64,000 nucleotides of DNA from Dasyornis broadbenti (lineage: Eukaryota > Chordata > Aves > Passeriformes > Dasyornithidae), in contig VZRN01003169.1 of NCBI GenBank assembly GCA_013397935.1, positions 909,609 through 973,608 of the forward strand. The letters are read 5' to 3'. The notes beneath the pieces are model-generated. The model was not told where the DNA came from, made no database searches, and saw only the letters and a program-made list of their open reading frames with translations. Shown in pieces: positions 13,601 to 28,600 of the stretch. The translations under genes and the position numbers were made by a program. Position 1 is the stretch's first letter, and every line of letters begins with the position of its first letter.

Positions 13601-16600
13601 TTGCTGTAGCTTTTGCTTCTCTGTGTCTGTCCTTTGCTCATGGGCTTTTTAAGATAGAGTCTGTGCCATGAGTGTTCAGTGCATGAAATATGTTATTGTG
13701 GCAGTTGTCTCTCACTGGCTTATGTAGAGTTGGAGAGAAAAAGCTTTTCCTCAGGGTGCCCTTAATTTGTCTAAGGTGTTAGTCCTCCTGAATGTTCTGT
13801 GAATTTCATGTGGCAAAGGTTAAGGTAGTGAGTAGAATGGTTCTCTGTTCATGGATGTGCAGGTGGATGTCATAGTTCAGGATGCTTTACCCTTACATCT
13901 GCTTAGGAAAAATCAAAGTACTGTAATATAGAATCATTTCATATGTTGGAGAATGGAGATTCAGTAGTTGTAATGATAGTGATAAAGCCGTCAACTTGCA
14001 GGTTTAGCGATTTTTAAAGAACACAGTGGGAGGAGTTAAGAGTTCTCGCTTGGAGAAAGGAAGGAGTCTTTAGCTTGCAAATACATTTTTCTTCTCCTGA
14101 TTAAGTAACTTTCAGTAAAAGGTATTTTTTATAGCTGTAAGTCAAAGAGTGTTGCTTACAGAAATTCTTACAGATTCTTGGTATTTGTCTTCACTAATCA
14201 GTAATTAGAAGCTTCTGTTAGTGCTCCTTCAAATTCCTCAAATTTTTTGTGGAGTTGTAAAAGTTTCCCACTGAGGAACTCTTAACGAACTTAAAGCACA
14301 TTGATAGATAGGTCTGGGTTTTGTTAGTTCCCTTCTCAGGAATCCAAGGGATTTACAGGCTGTGTTTTGAGAACTGCTGTGTTAAATCAGCATTTAACAG
14401 GCAAAACAACTGAGGTGTTCCAACTGAGTGCCCTCAAAATGCTATTTCAGAAGTGTAATATATGTTCTGCTACTGTAAAAATGTGGTGCTGGGTTCTAAT
14501 TATGAAATCCCATTATTTTTCCTGCCTTGCAAGAGGGATAACCCATACTTTGGAGTTCCTGCATCTCTTAAACTATAGGAAAATGATATTGGATAAAGAT
14601 AATTAGTGCAGTAGCTAGCTTGTCCCACTAAATGTTTGCAAAGTTGACTTTGTTCTGGTGATAATAAATCACAAAAACTAACAGGATGCATTGGCTGGCG
14701 GAGAACAGAACTACATTTCAGTAGTTTAGTCAAAGGCTGCTCAGATCTATGTAGCAGGAGATCTTCAAACCTAGTTATTTCACAGGGGAAAAGAGGAAAA
14801 ATGCTTTTAAAACAACAAATTGTCTTGCCTTATGCATAGACTTCTGGTTCCATCTAAACTAGTGGTAGAGGCACCTCTAGATTTCTGATTAGAGTTTCAC
14901 TCTATTGAGAGTGAACAATTTGACAGTACTTTTGCTGAGTCAGCCAAGAAGAAGATTTTCTGTGAAGCTTTACCTTTGGGAAAATTTGCCATGTTAAGCT
15001 TGAATAGTTAAATCTTTTCAGTAGTGTTGTTTCTACATTGAAGTCTGAGTAGTTTAGTCAGTTTTCACAGATATATGTACATGATAGTCGCATCTTTCCT
15101 ACTGTACACTGGACTGAAATTGTACTGAAATTATTAATTCTGTTAATTCTGCATTTTATGTTCTATTGTGTGATGTTGAAAGGGGTAAAACTGTTTTTTT
15201 TAAAATATATATAGATAGAGACATATATATGCACAAATACCTAAAGTTTTCAAGATGTTTTCTGTGAATTAATATTCTATCTCTTGATTACTTTGATTAA
15301 ATAATGAAATAATATGCATATGGAATTCATGTTTATATAATAACTTGAATATATAGGGATTTTTCAGTAAAAGGACTGCTTTGGAATGAGAGTCCTCAGA
15401 CTTCAAAACACGTTCTGTACAACTTCAGATGCTCAGAAAATTTCTTGAATATGTGGGTGGTTACTCTGAATTGAGTTTTTTCTAAGCATTTTAGAATAGT
15501 ATTTGTCTTTTTAAGCTGTTACTTTTGTTCAATGAAGTTTGATTTTTAAAATGGTATCATTAAGAGAATTTTAAAGGCTGAACTTTGGACTCAACTGGAC
15601 TGTACTGATTTACAAAGGCTTTTCTATATTAAGAAGCATGACCATGTTTAAAATTATTTTTTTCCCATTGATTCTAGGTACAGCTGCTTTAGAAGAAGAC
15701 GCTCAAATTCTTAAAGTCATTGAAGCATATTGCACAAGTGCCAAAACACGTCAAACACTGAATTCAAGTAAGTTAGAAAGTATTGAAATGGGTATAAATG
15801 GCTGACCAAAACACAGATAAGATAGTTTACAGAAAAAGAGTGCTGTATATTCTCAGGCCTTTGCAAATAGCAAGTTAGACCTGCAGTTAATAATAACCTG
15901 TTTCTGGTTTAGCATCAATGCTGAGTGTTTATCTATGGGATGCCGAGAATATGGTTAGAGACTTATTATTTTTTTAGTATTTCCAAACAATCCAAAACAA
16001 CAAAAACCCAAAAGTGACTACTTGTCATGGTTTAAAATTGTACTAAACCTTCACCAATGAATTAGAGGTGTCTGGACTGAATATAACAGCTAATCATTAT
16101 GCTTTTGGATAAATTTCAAGAAGCTGGTAAGTAAGAGGAATGAAGAAGTCATCATAATTTTGGAGGACTATAATTTTGTTGTGTTCTGTTCAACAAAGAC
16201 TTTCTCTATGGAAAAGTAACCTAGACGTATAAAATTTTCTGTCATTTTATTGCCACTAGTTGTTTTTAGTATTAATTACAAATTTTAACCCCGTCTCATA
16301 ATTTCAGGAGAAATTGTTCTCAGATATGTGTGTTGCTTAAAGCCATTTTTAGTTTCTCAGATCAATACCTAGCATATTGAAAACCTGTAACGTGCCTCTG
16401 GGGTCCTACTTCATTTAATCCAAATCAAGGTTGCCATGTGGAGTTCCTCTGTATTGTAAGTAAAACATTGCTCAAAGCAGGGGAGTCCACCAGCATGTGT
16501 TCCATTTACACAAGGAAGGAGAAAATGCTGTTGCGTTTGTTCCTTTTTGCTCTGTTGAATACAGATTTAATTTGGAGATCCTTGGAACACAGTATAATGA

Positions 16601-19600
16601 TCTTAAAGTACTTGGCTGGAACTAGAACACTGAACATCATAACTTCTTGTCCACTAAAGCTATTTAAATTCTGCAGTATTAATCATTGTTACTGCTGTCT
16701 ACAGTGCTCTCTGGGCCCATTTTGCTTCCAGGCAAAAGCACTTCATGCTGACAGTTGAAGTCTCAAAATACAATTGCAGACTTAGTTCTTGAATTTTCCT
16801 AATATGTATTCAGTTGCTATTGTCACCTTGAAAAAAATGCAGCTACTTTGTATTCCTATGTAACTTACAGTGGGAATATGGCAGTTGTATTAGACTGTAA
16901 AAACTTTTCAAGTAACAGCAAAAGCCTTAATTTTCATTTTTCTGTCTTAATGAACTGTAGATCTCCAAGATCATGAAACTAGCTACTATTATTTTTTTAT
17001 TAATATTAATCTTTTTTTATAGCCCTACAGTCATTACAGTAGTGTGTTTAATTGGATAAACTGAATGAATGAGTTCAAAGTTCTGAAGATATACTGTTGT
17101 TCCAAACAAAATCAAATGAGATGATTGCCATTTAAACACCTCAACTATGATCTGTTATTTCCAAGGATAACGTGACAAGAAATGGTTGGGAAAACATTTG
17201 CACTTGCACAGTAGTGTGTGTGTGTGCAGATATGAAATGGATATGTTTATTTTTGCTTGCCTATTTTTCCTTTCTATGTATATTTAAGAAATATACATAG
17301 TGCTGTGAGTATCATTGCATACATCAGAAGTCAGCAGCTTTTATTTGCTCTTAATTGCAGCAAGAAAAAAATTTTTTTATTGATTAGGCACACAGCTGCT
17401 TTGTTTGGAAAGAATAGTGTTGTCACCTACGACTAGGTTTCAGAAGATCCATTTGAAGACTGGAATTGGAAATGGGGAAAGAACCAATAAAGCTGGAATT
17501 GCTTCTGTTGAAGCAGTAGTCAGTGTAGAATAACAGAACGAGAGAGTTGCCTGTTATCTGTGAAGTATGCTGATTTTTTGCATACTCCATTCTTACCTCC
17601 ATGTTAATATTTTGCCTGTCCCTCACAGCACTCACTGGGCAGTTTCCCTGCCTGCACCTTAATCTGCTGCTTTTGGCAGTGTCACTACAGCAGAGCTATG
17701 GCACCAGTGCAAACTGGTAAGGTGTAGCATTAGAGGTAGAAGAGCAGCTTTTTCAGTTGTTTGGGTGGGAAAGAAGTGGGGTTTAATTTGGGTAGATGGA
17801 AATGAAAGAGCAGAATTTTACTTTCTCGTGCTTCTTGAACACTGAGCTTATTTTGCATTTCTGCTTCAAGTGAAGACTTAAAATCTTCTGCAATATCATG
17901 TGTATGGTGGCTCATAACATGGCCACTTACATGGCTTCAGTCCTTGGATATTGCCAGGGTCTAAAAAATTAAAAAACTGTCCTTATTACGTTTAACCAAC
18001 TACCCTAGAGATGTAAAAGTATTTAGCTGGGTGGATGGACTCAGAGGTGTGTAGGAAGAGGTATGTGAGGGGTCAGAATGGGCTAGGCCATGTCACTGTT
18101 AGCCTCTTGGTCCTGTTTTTCTGAGAGTTAATTTACCACATGGTTTAACAAAAAACAAGGGGTAAGGGTACAGAAAAAAAAGTACTTTGACAGTTCCCTT
18201 CAGTGGGTGCAAGATGTTGCTGCTGGTTTAGAAATCAGCAGCCTTGCTCTGCATGAGAACCTTTGCTTTTTGTTTTTTCCCCCCCTGCATTTTCCTCTTC
18301 ACAGTGGTGACACAAACACTTCTGTTGGCTGTATTGTGAGCTGGTGGGAAAATTACCTGCTTGAGAAAACTAACCCTACAAGATATTTTTCATCTGAAGC
18401 TGTTTCCTGACCTGGCTCATGAAGCAGCTGTACAAAAGACTGTGTCATTGCAAGGGAGGGAAAGGATGAGGTACAGATACGTGATGGGGAAGGGGCTGTT
18501 GCTTTTCACATTGGTGCTGGATCATGCTGGCTTACTGTGTTTGTTTATTGCTCTGTGCCCAGTCAAATCCTCCCCAGACCAGAACTGACTCTGTATTTCA
18601 AAAGAACCTAACTTCCTCTTCAAAAAAATCTACTTTCAAACAATATTTTGTTACCCAAATTCTCAACTGAGACTTCCTAGAAACTTAAAAACCACTTCAA
18701 AATTGTATTGTAACTGTTCAAACATTATTATATGCTGAGTGTAATTTATACCTAAACCCCAAACAAATTTGAAAAAGAAAAAAGAAAAAAACCAACTTTG
18801 GTGCCTTTTTAACAATATTTTCTCTTTTCCTTCTCTTCCCATCACCTTTTTGCTTTTATTTCATGTGTTTGGTTGTGGCTATTCCTTACGTTCTCCTCCT
18901 CATCCCACCTCTGCCTATCCACATCCACCATTTCATTTCACCTATACATCCTTAGCATGGCAAGGCACTGACCTGATGCATAATCACGTCTTGGCTGATG
19001 ATGACCAATCAAGTCTAGACTCCTTGGGTCGTCGCAGTAGTCTTTCTCGTTTGGAGCCTTCAGACCTCTCAGAAGACTCTGACTATGACAGTATATGGAC
19101 AGCCCATAGTTACAGAATGGGGTCTACATCTCGTAAGAGCTGTTGCTCATATATCTCTCACCAGAACTAATGCACTTCTGAGCTTTTTCTTAACAAATGC
19201 TTGTTGTATCACAGCCTGCTTTTCTTAGATGTTTTCTTGCTGTTCCTTGTCTCTTTAATGTGATATTTTAACAACTTCTGAGGGAGCTCCTGAAACTTCA
19301 GTTATATCTGGTGAAAGGCTCTATTGTCAATTCAATACACGTACAAATAAGTCATTCTAAAAAGTGTATATCCTGTTAAGGATGATACTTCTTGAGGGTT
19401 TTTTTAACTGACAGATGTTAATTTGTAGCTCTGAATGGTCTTTTTATTTTGACTTGGTCAGTGTAGTAACAGGTCCTTTATTTTCCTTTTTTTTTTTTTT
19501 AATTTTGGATACAGCACATTTTTATATTTTGTACTGAAACCATACTGGTTTGAGAGCTGAGTGCCAGCTATATGGAAATACCTTAGTGGTAGTGGTTGGA

Positions 19601-22600
19601 TTTTCTACATATTATTAACAAAATACAAAGCTGGTAGGGTAAGAAAAACACAGCTTAAAAATAAACAGTACAAGAGCTGTAAAATCATTCAGATATTCAC
19701 GTATCTGGCATATTTGTTTGGAAGAGCATTTGCTAATCCATAAAAAAATTCTGGTTTTTATACTGCTGTCTTTTGCTCATTGCTTAAAATGTTTATATGA
19801 AGGACCTCACTGCTCTTTCCCCACCCCAGTCCGGCAATTGTCATGAAAACCTGGCAGTCCATGCTCATTACATGCAGTGTTTTGGTACTCTCATGTTACC
19901 TGTGGTCATACGGTCACTTTACTGTATGCAGCAGTGTGGCAGAAAGCAGGGTTTAGATGTTTACTTGCCTGTTAAAATACACAACTGTCAACTCTCAATT
20001 GACCATTCTTCTTGAAAAGACGAGATGAAAATGGCTCCCCTGTTGGAGGCTCCAGTGTTCAGCATCTGAAACTCTAGGTACAACTGTGATCAAATTGGCT
20101 TGTTTGAAGTTCTGAATAATAGAATGCTTGGCTTTTGGGTTGTACTGTTTGGAGCATGTCTGTGACAGATTTTATTGTGTCTTGTAACTTCTCTCATAAG
20201 CAGGTTTGTTTTCAGCAGCAGCTCTTCACTTACAGTTGTGTTGGCTTTTTCAGAGAACTGTGACATGCTGTGCACAGCTAAAGGTCTCAAACCTGCACCT
20301 GGGGCACTGCTGGGGTGAAGTGTGTGTGTGTGTGTTCTGTCTTGTTGCTAAAATAATTGGCATCAAAACTTGAAATGGCATGTTTTCCAAATCTTTGTGA
20401 GCATTAGGGAAAAGTATGATGAAAGTGGTGAAAGGACAGAAACAGTTCTCAGTTTTGCCAGGGTTCCTAAGTGCGACACCCTTATCCCTTTTCACGTAAG
20501 CATGCTCTCCAGTGTTCAGATACTACTCTATGAACAAGTTCAGAGTAATCATGATGCAATTTAACTGCAGCCTGGGAACTTGATCACATTGTTTAAAAGA
20601 TAATCAATACCTTTCTGCAGGTTACACGATCAGAAAGTTGTAATTGCTAGATGTGCATTATTCCGGAAGATGGTCAGTGTGGAGAAGATGTTTCAAGGCA
20701 GTTCACGTCTTCAGTTTACATTCAGTCTTGTTTGATCCCCTGCTTTATCCTCTCTCACTGTTGTTGGCATTCTGTAATGTGACTAACAAAAGCAGTAGTG
20801 CTTACCAAGGAGGATTTTCAGGGGTATATTTTACTACTGGTCATATATTCATGTAATGCCCAGGAACTTGTGTATGTTGAACCTTTTTGAAATGGAGGAG
20901 TCTTGCTTAGAGAAACAAGATAAGTATATGTACTCCATATCATTCCACAGCACATTTGTAACCCACTTCACTCCCTTCTTCCTTTCAGTCAGTTTCTTTG
21001 TTTTGTTTCTTTAACATAAATGGAAAGTATGGATTGTTTTTTGCCCTGTTTCTTATGCTGTGGTGTTCTAGTTGAATAATGTTTACTGCACTGGATAAAT
21101 GATAATTCCTTTATGTTTGTTTCATGTTATATAGTGTAAATATGAGTTTGTAATACAGTTGTTGCACTTGAACTTTCCTTATCACACAGAAAGTTTTGTT
21201 ATCCAGATCCGAAGATTTTGACTTTCTATGCACCAAAGCTTTGACGGTTTACCACCATTAATTATTGTAGCATTTAAGTTATTAATTATTATCATAGTTA
21301 TTAATTATTATCATAATTGGGATCTCTCTTGTTGTGTATTCTCATATTAATATCACAGCACATTTAAAACCATTCTATGTCTTCAGTGTTACAGGCTGTA
21401 AGCTATTGTGAACTGATCAGGAGTATTAATGCAAAATGCTTGAAATGAACAAAAAAAAAGGCAAATGTGGAAATGGTGGTATTCAGTCCAAAGGTTCAGT
21501 GTTTCTATTTTTGTGGAACTTTAGTCATGGTAATAACAGTACCTTATGTTTATGCAATTCTGTAAATTGTATGTGTACAGTTACAAATACACTGGAAGGA
21601 TGGAGAACCTGAATTGGAAGGTAGGTTCAAGCCATTGTCAGGCCCTCTTCACATGGCTTATGCAGTGTTTCCATAAATTAGTGCTTACCATAAACTGAAG
21701 CCAACCGATGCTAATTGGGTGTTTTGCGTAATCTTGCCAAAACACAGTAATGTGTATATAGTGACATGAAGCATAGAAAGAATAATATATATTATGCACT
21801 TCATTTGTGAATGGGAGAAGCCATCTTTAGTAGGTGACTGCCTTTTGAAAATGCAAAATGGATGTATATCTGAATGTTTCATTGTACTGTACAGTATGCA
21901 TATTGTTTGTGGCTGCATATATTAATTAAGTGTTTTGTTTTATATAAAAGGACATCTGTTATGTACAGTTGAAATAAATTTTGCATTTGCTAGACTGTGA
22001 CTTTAATATTTAATTATTACACAGGGGGAAAGGACAGCATAACTTGTATACTAACACATCCTCTTCTCCCCATGCCTCCTTTCTTTTCCTCCCTTATTCC
22101 CAGAGGAATCAAATGCTGATGTGAAAGACTTTTTTTGACATAAGTGTGTAATCTTTGTTTAATGTAGTTGACATCTACAGGAAATTCAATGTAATGTGAA
22201 GTATGTATTCTTCTATATCCTCTTTTTAAAAAAAATAATTTCAGAGACATTGCCATCTGTAGGTTGTTTCTCTGTTGTCTTCCTCTCCTGTTAAATTGAT
22301 TTTATTTTCTTTTAGTTTTTTGGGGTTTTTTTTTGATTGGTATATTCTCAGTAAAAGCACAGGCTGAAATATTGGAACAATCTAAAACCTACTTCTGCAG
22401 GTTCTGTTGCCAGAGAGAAATTTTGTGAATATACTAGGGGTGCATATAACCTTGTGTTTTCATGATTTAAAATTATTTTTTTCTTTTGAAATCACAAGTT
22501 ATCTTTAGTGTTTCTACTTAAAAGATGCTCATATATGAGTGAATTTAAACAAATCAATAAGCTAGTATACATATTAAAATGTTTACATCAGAATAAATTT

Positions 22601-25600
22601 AATAATCACCCCTCTCTATTACAAGGTCATAACATTGTTTTGCTATGATTGTAGCAACTCTAGTCCTGCAGCCATCTGGTTGGAAGTTACTGTATTGGTT
22701 AATGAAATACAGGAAGTTTAATGGGATAGCTCTTTCCAAATGTTGTCTTAGAATTCTCCCACTTCTTCAGATGGTGTATCTGTCTCTTCGAACTATTCAT
22801 TCTGTTCTTATATGACTAACACTTACATATGAAGTTGTATTTTGGTTCATGGTAACTGTTTCCATTTTACTCATCTAAGCATATTGCTGTAAACTGCCTA
22901 AATCAGTCATCTGAGTCATGTGGGGTTTTTTCCTGTTTGTATATCCCTGTTAGTTAAAAAAAAAGACAAAACAACCTTTTACCCAAAGCTTTTTTATTAT
23001 TCCCATGAATTTGCAAACAATGGTGTATTTTATACAGTGAAACCTAAATTTTAGCTGGTACTTAGATTTTTGTTTTCTATACAAAGATATTAAACGATAC
23101 CCTTTTGATTTTTGCAGATCTGTACCACAAAGAGTTTTGTTTTGTCGAATTTTTAAATCTTAACAGATACGGAGTCTGAGAGCACCATATTTAGGATTCT
23201 TTGTATTAGGACCACATGAAAATTTTTTTTAGAAGGACAAGGTTAATTTGGCAGGTTTGCTCATCCACTTTATCATCTTTAATATAACAACTTGTTCAGT
23301 TTTGAGACAAGTTTAGGAGGAAAATGCTCACCCCAAGACACAAATGTAGTGAAACACTGAATGTTTAAAACTACAAGTAATTTTTTTTGTCTAAGATTTG
23401 CTTTACTGGGAAATGTACCTGTCTGTACCATTTGCCAGTGGTTAATGGTAGATCTAAACAGTTGTGTATGCCACACTTGTTTTTTTCAGTGGCAAGTCAT
23501 GCTTCTTTCTTTGAAACTCAAGCAAATTTAATTTCTGAGACCTTCTTAGTTTTTGAAGTTGGTGAAAAACAAAATAATATATTTACAAGTATTGTTTCAA
23601 ATTTTTTGACCTTTATCCCTGTCTTGTTCCCCTCCTTACCTCTGCTAAACACAGTAAAGGTATGAAGAAGTGAAGAAAACAGCAGTACTTAAAAGCTGTG
23701 CAACAGATTGTTTGCTCATGGCCTTAGATCATGCTGTGCACTTCTTTAAATTAACCACCATCCCCATACATTTGACTTCCATACCTTAAATTAGGACACT
23801 CATAGTCTTCTGTAACTATGTGCCTTCTTCTCCCATTAGCCAGCTGGAGGAAGCTGCTCTTGGTTGACTGGGGAGAGCAGGCTTTTAGCTGAGTCCCTGA
23901 AGTTAGCTACTTTAGGCAGGTGGTGTGAATACCCACCTTCATTTTACTGTTGACTTAAATGGCTCCTGGACCGACACGGTCTTTGAACATAGGCAGAGAT
24001 GTAATATACAGTTCAAGTGCGAAGATACCTGAATTTCATTCCCCTTTCCTTACTTTCCTCCTTCAAATCGTCTGGACTCCCTTCATATTGTCTGCTGAAT
24101 GATTCAAAACAATGGACCAGACTGTTTTACCAGTACAGCTCTTTCTGAAGCTTGGCTTCTGTCAGGAACCAGGATGGTGCCCTATGCAAATTGCATGGTT
24201 CCCAGAGAAATTGTGGATGCCCCATCCTTGGAAGTGCTCAAGGCCCATTTGGATGGGGCTTTGGCCAACGTGGTCTAGTGGAAGGTGTCCCTGCCCAGGG
24301 CAGGGACATTGGAATGAGATGATCCTTAAGGCCCCTTCCAACCTGTGACTCTGTATCAACAATTTTGTAAGATGTCAAAGTCCTTTTGGGGAAGAGTGAA
24401 TAAAAGGCTGAGGTTGTGATTTAGGATTGCAAACAAACATCAGTGAGAACCTTTGTGGTGTGCAAGCTTTGCTGTAGTATCTTCCTGGTTTGGTGTTAAG
24501 ACTGTACTCCAGGGCTAGGAGTGGCATTCTACCTGTTTTAGGCATATATAAAGTGAACTTTTATTATGAAGTCTGTCAACCATGTAAATATCAAAACAGG
24601 TTTCAGCTTTCCTTATTTCTAGAAATGCTCAGAACTGCTTGCTTGTTTTTGACTGGTTGATTAGGCTGGAAAGGAGATCAGACACTGAGAACCAAAAGCT
24701 GGGCTGTTACTCACAGGCCTATTCTTGTATTTCAGGTGTTCTACCACATTATATAGGGAGTATTGCTAAGGCCTGTAGCCCTGGTCTGAATGCCAAGTGG
24801 GCTATGTTGTTACTGGCTTTAGCCTGGAGGCTAAATTAGCTAAACCTTTATTTTAGGGTCTAGTGTTGTCAAAAACAATTGTATTTCTTTATTCTCCACT
24901 ATAGGGCTGAGGGCTGAGATATTGATATTATATAGATACCTTTTTTTTTTTTGATGTAATTTAATTTATGGAAACTTAGTTGAACCTTGACTTCAACAGA
25001 CTTCTAAACAGTGGGGTCATTCTTCCAAGACCCTGGATTTAAGAGTTCTCTGTTGAGAAGTTACGGCAACTTACTTGGCCTTAATACTTGATTGCTAATC
25101 TTGAAGTAATTGTTTGGGTTTGTTGAACATCCTTTCTTGTCCCATCCACCTTACTTCCCGCAATACAGCTCTCCCCCCAGAAAAAAATCCCCCAAACCGA
25201 ATGAAACCCTGTTTTGTGTAGCTTGGGATGGGGGTGTCCATCTTTAAAAAAAAAAAAAAAAAAACCAAAAAACCCAAGCTAAATGAAAGAACGACAGCAA
25301 ATCCCCACACAGAAAACGCCAACAAACTAACCAGCTAATATGTGTGGTTATATTGTCTCAAGTTAAATTAGGTCGTCATTTGAGGTCAATTTAAATATAG
25401 TCATTTGGCCTTTCTGACTTGGAATAGTGTCTTGTAATAAAATTCAGTGTGAAAGTTGGATGCTTAGGATTGAGGAATGGCCGATATGGCAAACTAAAAT
25501 AACTTGATTATTCTACCCTATTTCATGAAAATGTGGAGTATGCCTCAAAGGTGTTTAGGATTATCTGAGCTGCAGGAACTGCCTAGACTCTCCTTTCAGT

Positions 25601-28600
25601 ATTAATTCAGTGGGAAGTGCCCACTGTACTGTAACACAACCCTCTTTTCATGTCCTAAAGCTGTAGCTTTTGCAGAGGGAAATAGTTACACAGAAGATAA
25701 GCATAAAGAACCAGGTGAAGGCACAAGGTGCGATTTAGGGAATTTTGCTGAGTGCCAGTGATGAGATGACTGCTTGAAGTTACTTCCAGATGTGTAATTG
25801 CAAAAAAATGCATCTTAAAAAAAAAAGCTGCTGGCATAAATGGTGCAGAAAAGCAGGATTTTGAAATAGCTTCTTTATGCCTTTAGAACTTGACACCTCG
25901 TGTCTGATGTTACTGTGCACATACTCGGGATGACAGGATCCTTTGTGGCAGGATAGATGTGCTATGTGTTTGTATCTTTGATACTCAGCAAGTGCTTGTG
26001 GGGTTTAGGAAAAAAGATCTACAACAATTAAGAAAAGCCCACCAAAGCTCACAAAACCCAAGCCAAGATCAAGGAGAAAATGTGGGGGTTTTTGCAAAAG
26101 TACAAACCATAAGAGCAGCAGGAGTTCTGACATACAAATAAGAGTTGTATGACCAAGGGTATTGGAGCAATGAAGGCAAGAGTGAAACTTGTGTTCCACA
26201 GTAGTTACTGTCCTGGGGCACAGGAAGGTCAGTGCTCACAGCAGCAGTTTTCCATTGTGTGTGGTTGTGTAGCCTGAGATCTCCTTGTGTGTGTATAATG
26301 TTGAACTGCTTTGTGTGTCTCACCAGTGTTGTGTGCTGTGCTCTGCTGTGCATTCATCAGGATATGCTGCTGTAGACATCTGCTTTACATGCATGTGTGT
26401 GTATAATTGAACAGCTGGGAGACTTTTGTTTTCAAGCTGTCTGCTCCATGCTACTTGTGCTTTGCAAGGACCCCTGTTACCCTGCCCAGACAGACAGTTG
26501 GATGCTGCTCTATACAAAGAGAATGATAACACGTGCTCCATTTGGGTGGAGGGAGTCACGAGTGAGAAATACGTGGCAGTTCGCTCCCTTTGGTTGGTCT
26601 CTGCCTTGGCCTGGACTGAGGTGTGCTCCACATCAGTTCAGAGACCCAAAATGCAGTGATCTGGTAGCAGCTGCTGCCAGCCAAATCCTTGTAAAACGTT
26701 TAATTCAGTTCTGTGTTACTTGCAAGGCTAATAGACCAGTAAGCAATTAACTGAAATATAAGACAGCTTTTTACAATTAGAGATTGACAGTGCAAACAGG
26801 GAAATGTCCTTGAGCTCCCTACAGAGTTTGGATGTGTTTGTTTTATAGGTTGTTCCTCCTGGAAAATAAGTGGGAGTGGAAGTGTATTAACCCTTAAATT
26901 TCTTCACTCTGTAAGAAGAGCTTACAGCTTTTAAGGACCAGATTCTTTCTCAAATCTGCAGTTATCTTTATTCTATATACTTTTGACAATCACAAACTGA
27001 TACATTAGGTCTTTAAGCTTAAGGAAACTCTTCTTCATTGAAGACATTTGTCAGTGTTTGCTAAAATAGTTTAAATAGCTAAACATGTACAGCTAAGGTA
27101 TAGTTCCTACAAGCTCCCTGTTCAGAACTCAAGACTGCAGCTGTTTGGGAAGTTAGTATTTTGTAATGAGTGTGATTTATTTGACTTTATTTGTTTATAT
27201 TATATATTTTACCCTGAACCATAAAAGAAAAGTGTTGTTAGTACAAAGCAGCTGTTCAGCAATTAATTTCTCTGGGCAGGCATGTGGTCTGTAGTACGAT
27301 GTTATCAGTTCAAACTATGAGACTTAAGCAATTCGTGGTAATCAAAGTTCTCTACAGTGAATTGGTAGGCAGGTGTACCTTGTTCATTAAAACTGATGTC
27401 TTAGTTAAAAAATGAAAGAACTTTAATGTTTTATCTGCAGTGTTTGAATTCTGAACAATTGCTTAGACACTAATTTGTTTACAGACTTCTTTAAAAAAAA
27501 CCTTGTAATTTGTTGCAGCCTAATTAAGTAATGTTTATAGAATACATACTTTATGTACTTATGGGTGAATGCACATTTCTGAGCTGTAAATTTTTCTAGT
27601 CAGAACTACTTTTTTATAATCTATATGTTTTAGCTTGGTGTTATAAATTGTAATGTGTGGAAAAAGTTCTGAAGTTACTGGAATGTTTTGAGTTTTTATA
27701 ATCAAACCATGAAGTGCTTTTTAAAACATCTATTAAATACAACGAGTGTATTTCATTTGGTAGGAATGTATTATAGCACTAAAAGGCTATCTGTAAGAGT
27801 ATTTGTATGTATATATGTGCACACACACACACGAGTGTGGTACTTAACAGTGTTTCAGGGAAAAGAGTTTTTACTTCTTTTTCATTAATTGCTGCGTCAT
27901 TTGATACCACTATTCTGCTCTTTACTGACAGAGTAATGGGTTTAGAGCAGAATTGTTTCTTGGATTTGTATCAGTGTGAGATCAGAATCTGTCTTTGAAG
28001 CTTAAATCACTGTTACTTAAACACAGCTATGTCTTTCTCAGTCTGCTCTGGGGAATTTGCACAGCTTTTGTTGATGGTTGAATAGTACACTGTTCCTTGA
28101 ACGGTGTAACGTCCCCCCCATCAGTGACTCGGGAGTTATGGCAGCAGTGGGATGGGAGTGTCAGACAACCTTTTTGTTGTTGTAAGGCTGTGGTTTCAAA
28201 AGTTAAAAAAGTGTCAGTAAATTGTGTGTAGAGGGAAGGGGGAAATGGAAGGTGGTATACCTTGGTCATGGGGGTGTATCATGCAGTGAATGAAAGAATA
28301 ATCTTTGAAACATCTCCGTGGTACTTGTGAATTGCTCATTTTGTAATTTATTTTTACAACAGGTTCCCGTAAAGAATCAGCTCCTCAAGTCCTGCTTCCA
28401 GAAGAAGAAAAAATTATTGTAGAAGAAACTAAAAGTAATGGTCAGACTGTTATAGAAGAGAAGTAAGAAAACGTTTAATGAATGATGAATTAAAGTAGTA
28501 AACTTTGCAGTCTTCTTCCTCCTCCTGTCTCCCATTATAGTAGGGTGTGTATGGTATGTTTGTGGTTGGAACAGAGCTGTTTGGAGTATGCTGCCGGTCC

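Larger units (their letters stand above)
19171..28362 (+). other. ARHGEF7 long intron / possible 3' UTR of the short isoform
   Basis: 9.2 kb without a further supported exon. The first 0.5 to 2.8 kb may be 3' UTR of the short isoform. It contains a (GT)n tract near 20321-20335, a 19-bp tandem duplication at 21278-21315, a CR1 end at 24196-24352 and an A19 run at 25246-25264. Mammalian genes have extra brain-specific exons in this part of the gene; I could not recognise one here. Confidence 0.7.

Noticed and set aside
16438..16758. 106-codon open frame in an ARHGEF7 intron
   Set aside because: No similarity to anything known and no splice sites at plausible places; expected by chance in a window of this size.
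18769..19170. Gene starting at an ATG at 18769
   Set aside because: Only the part from 18956 is coding; the part before it is the intron's C/T-rich acceptor region.
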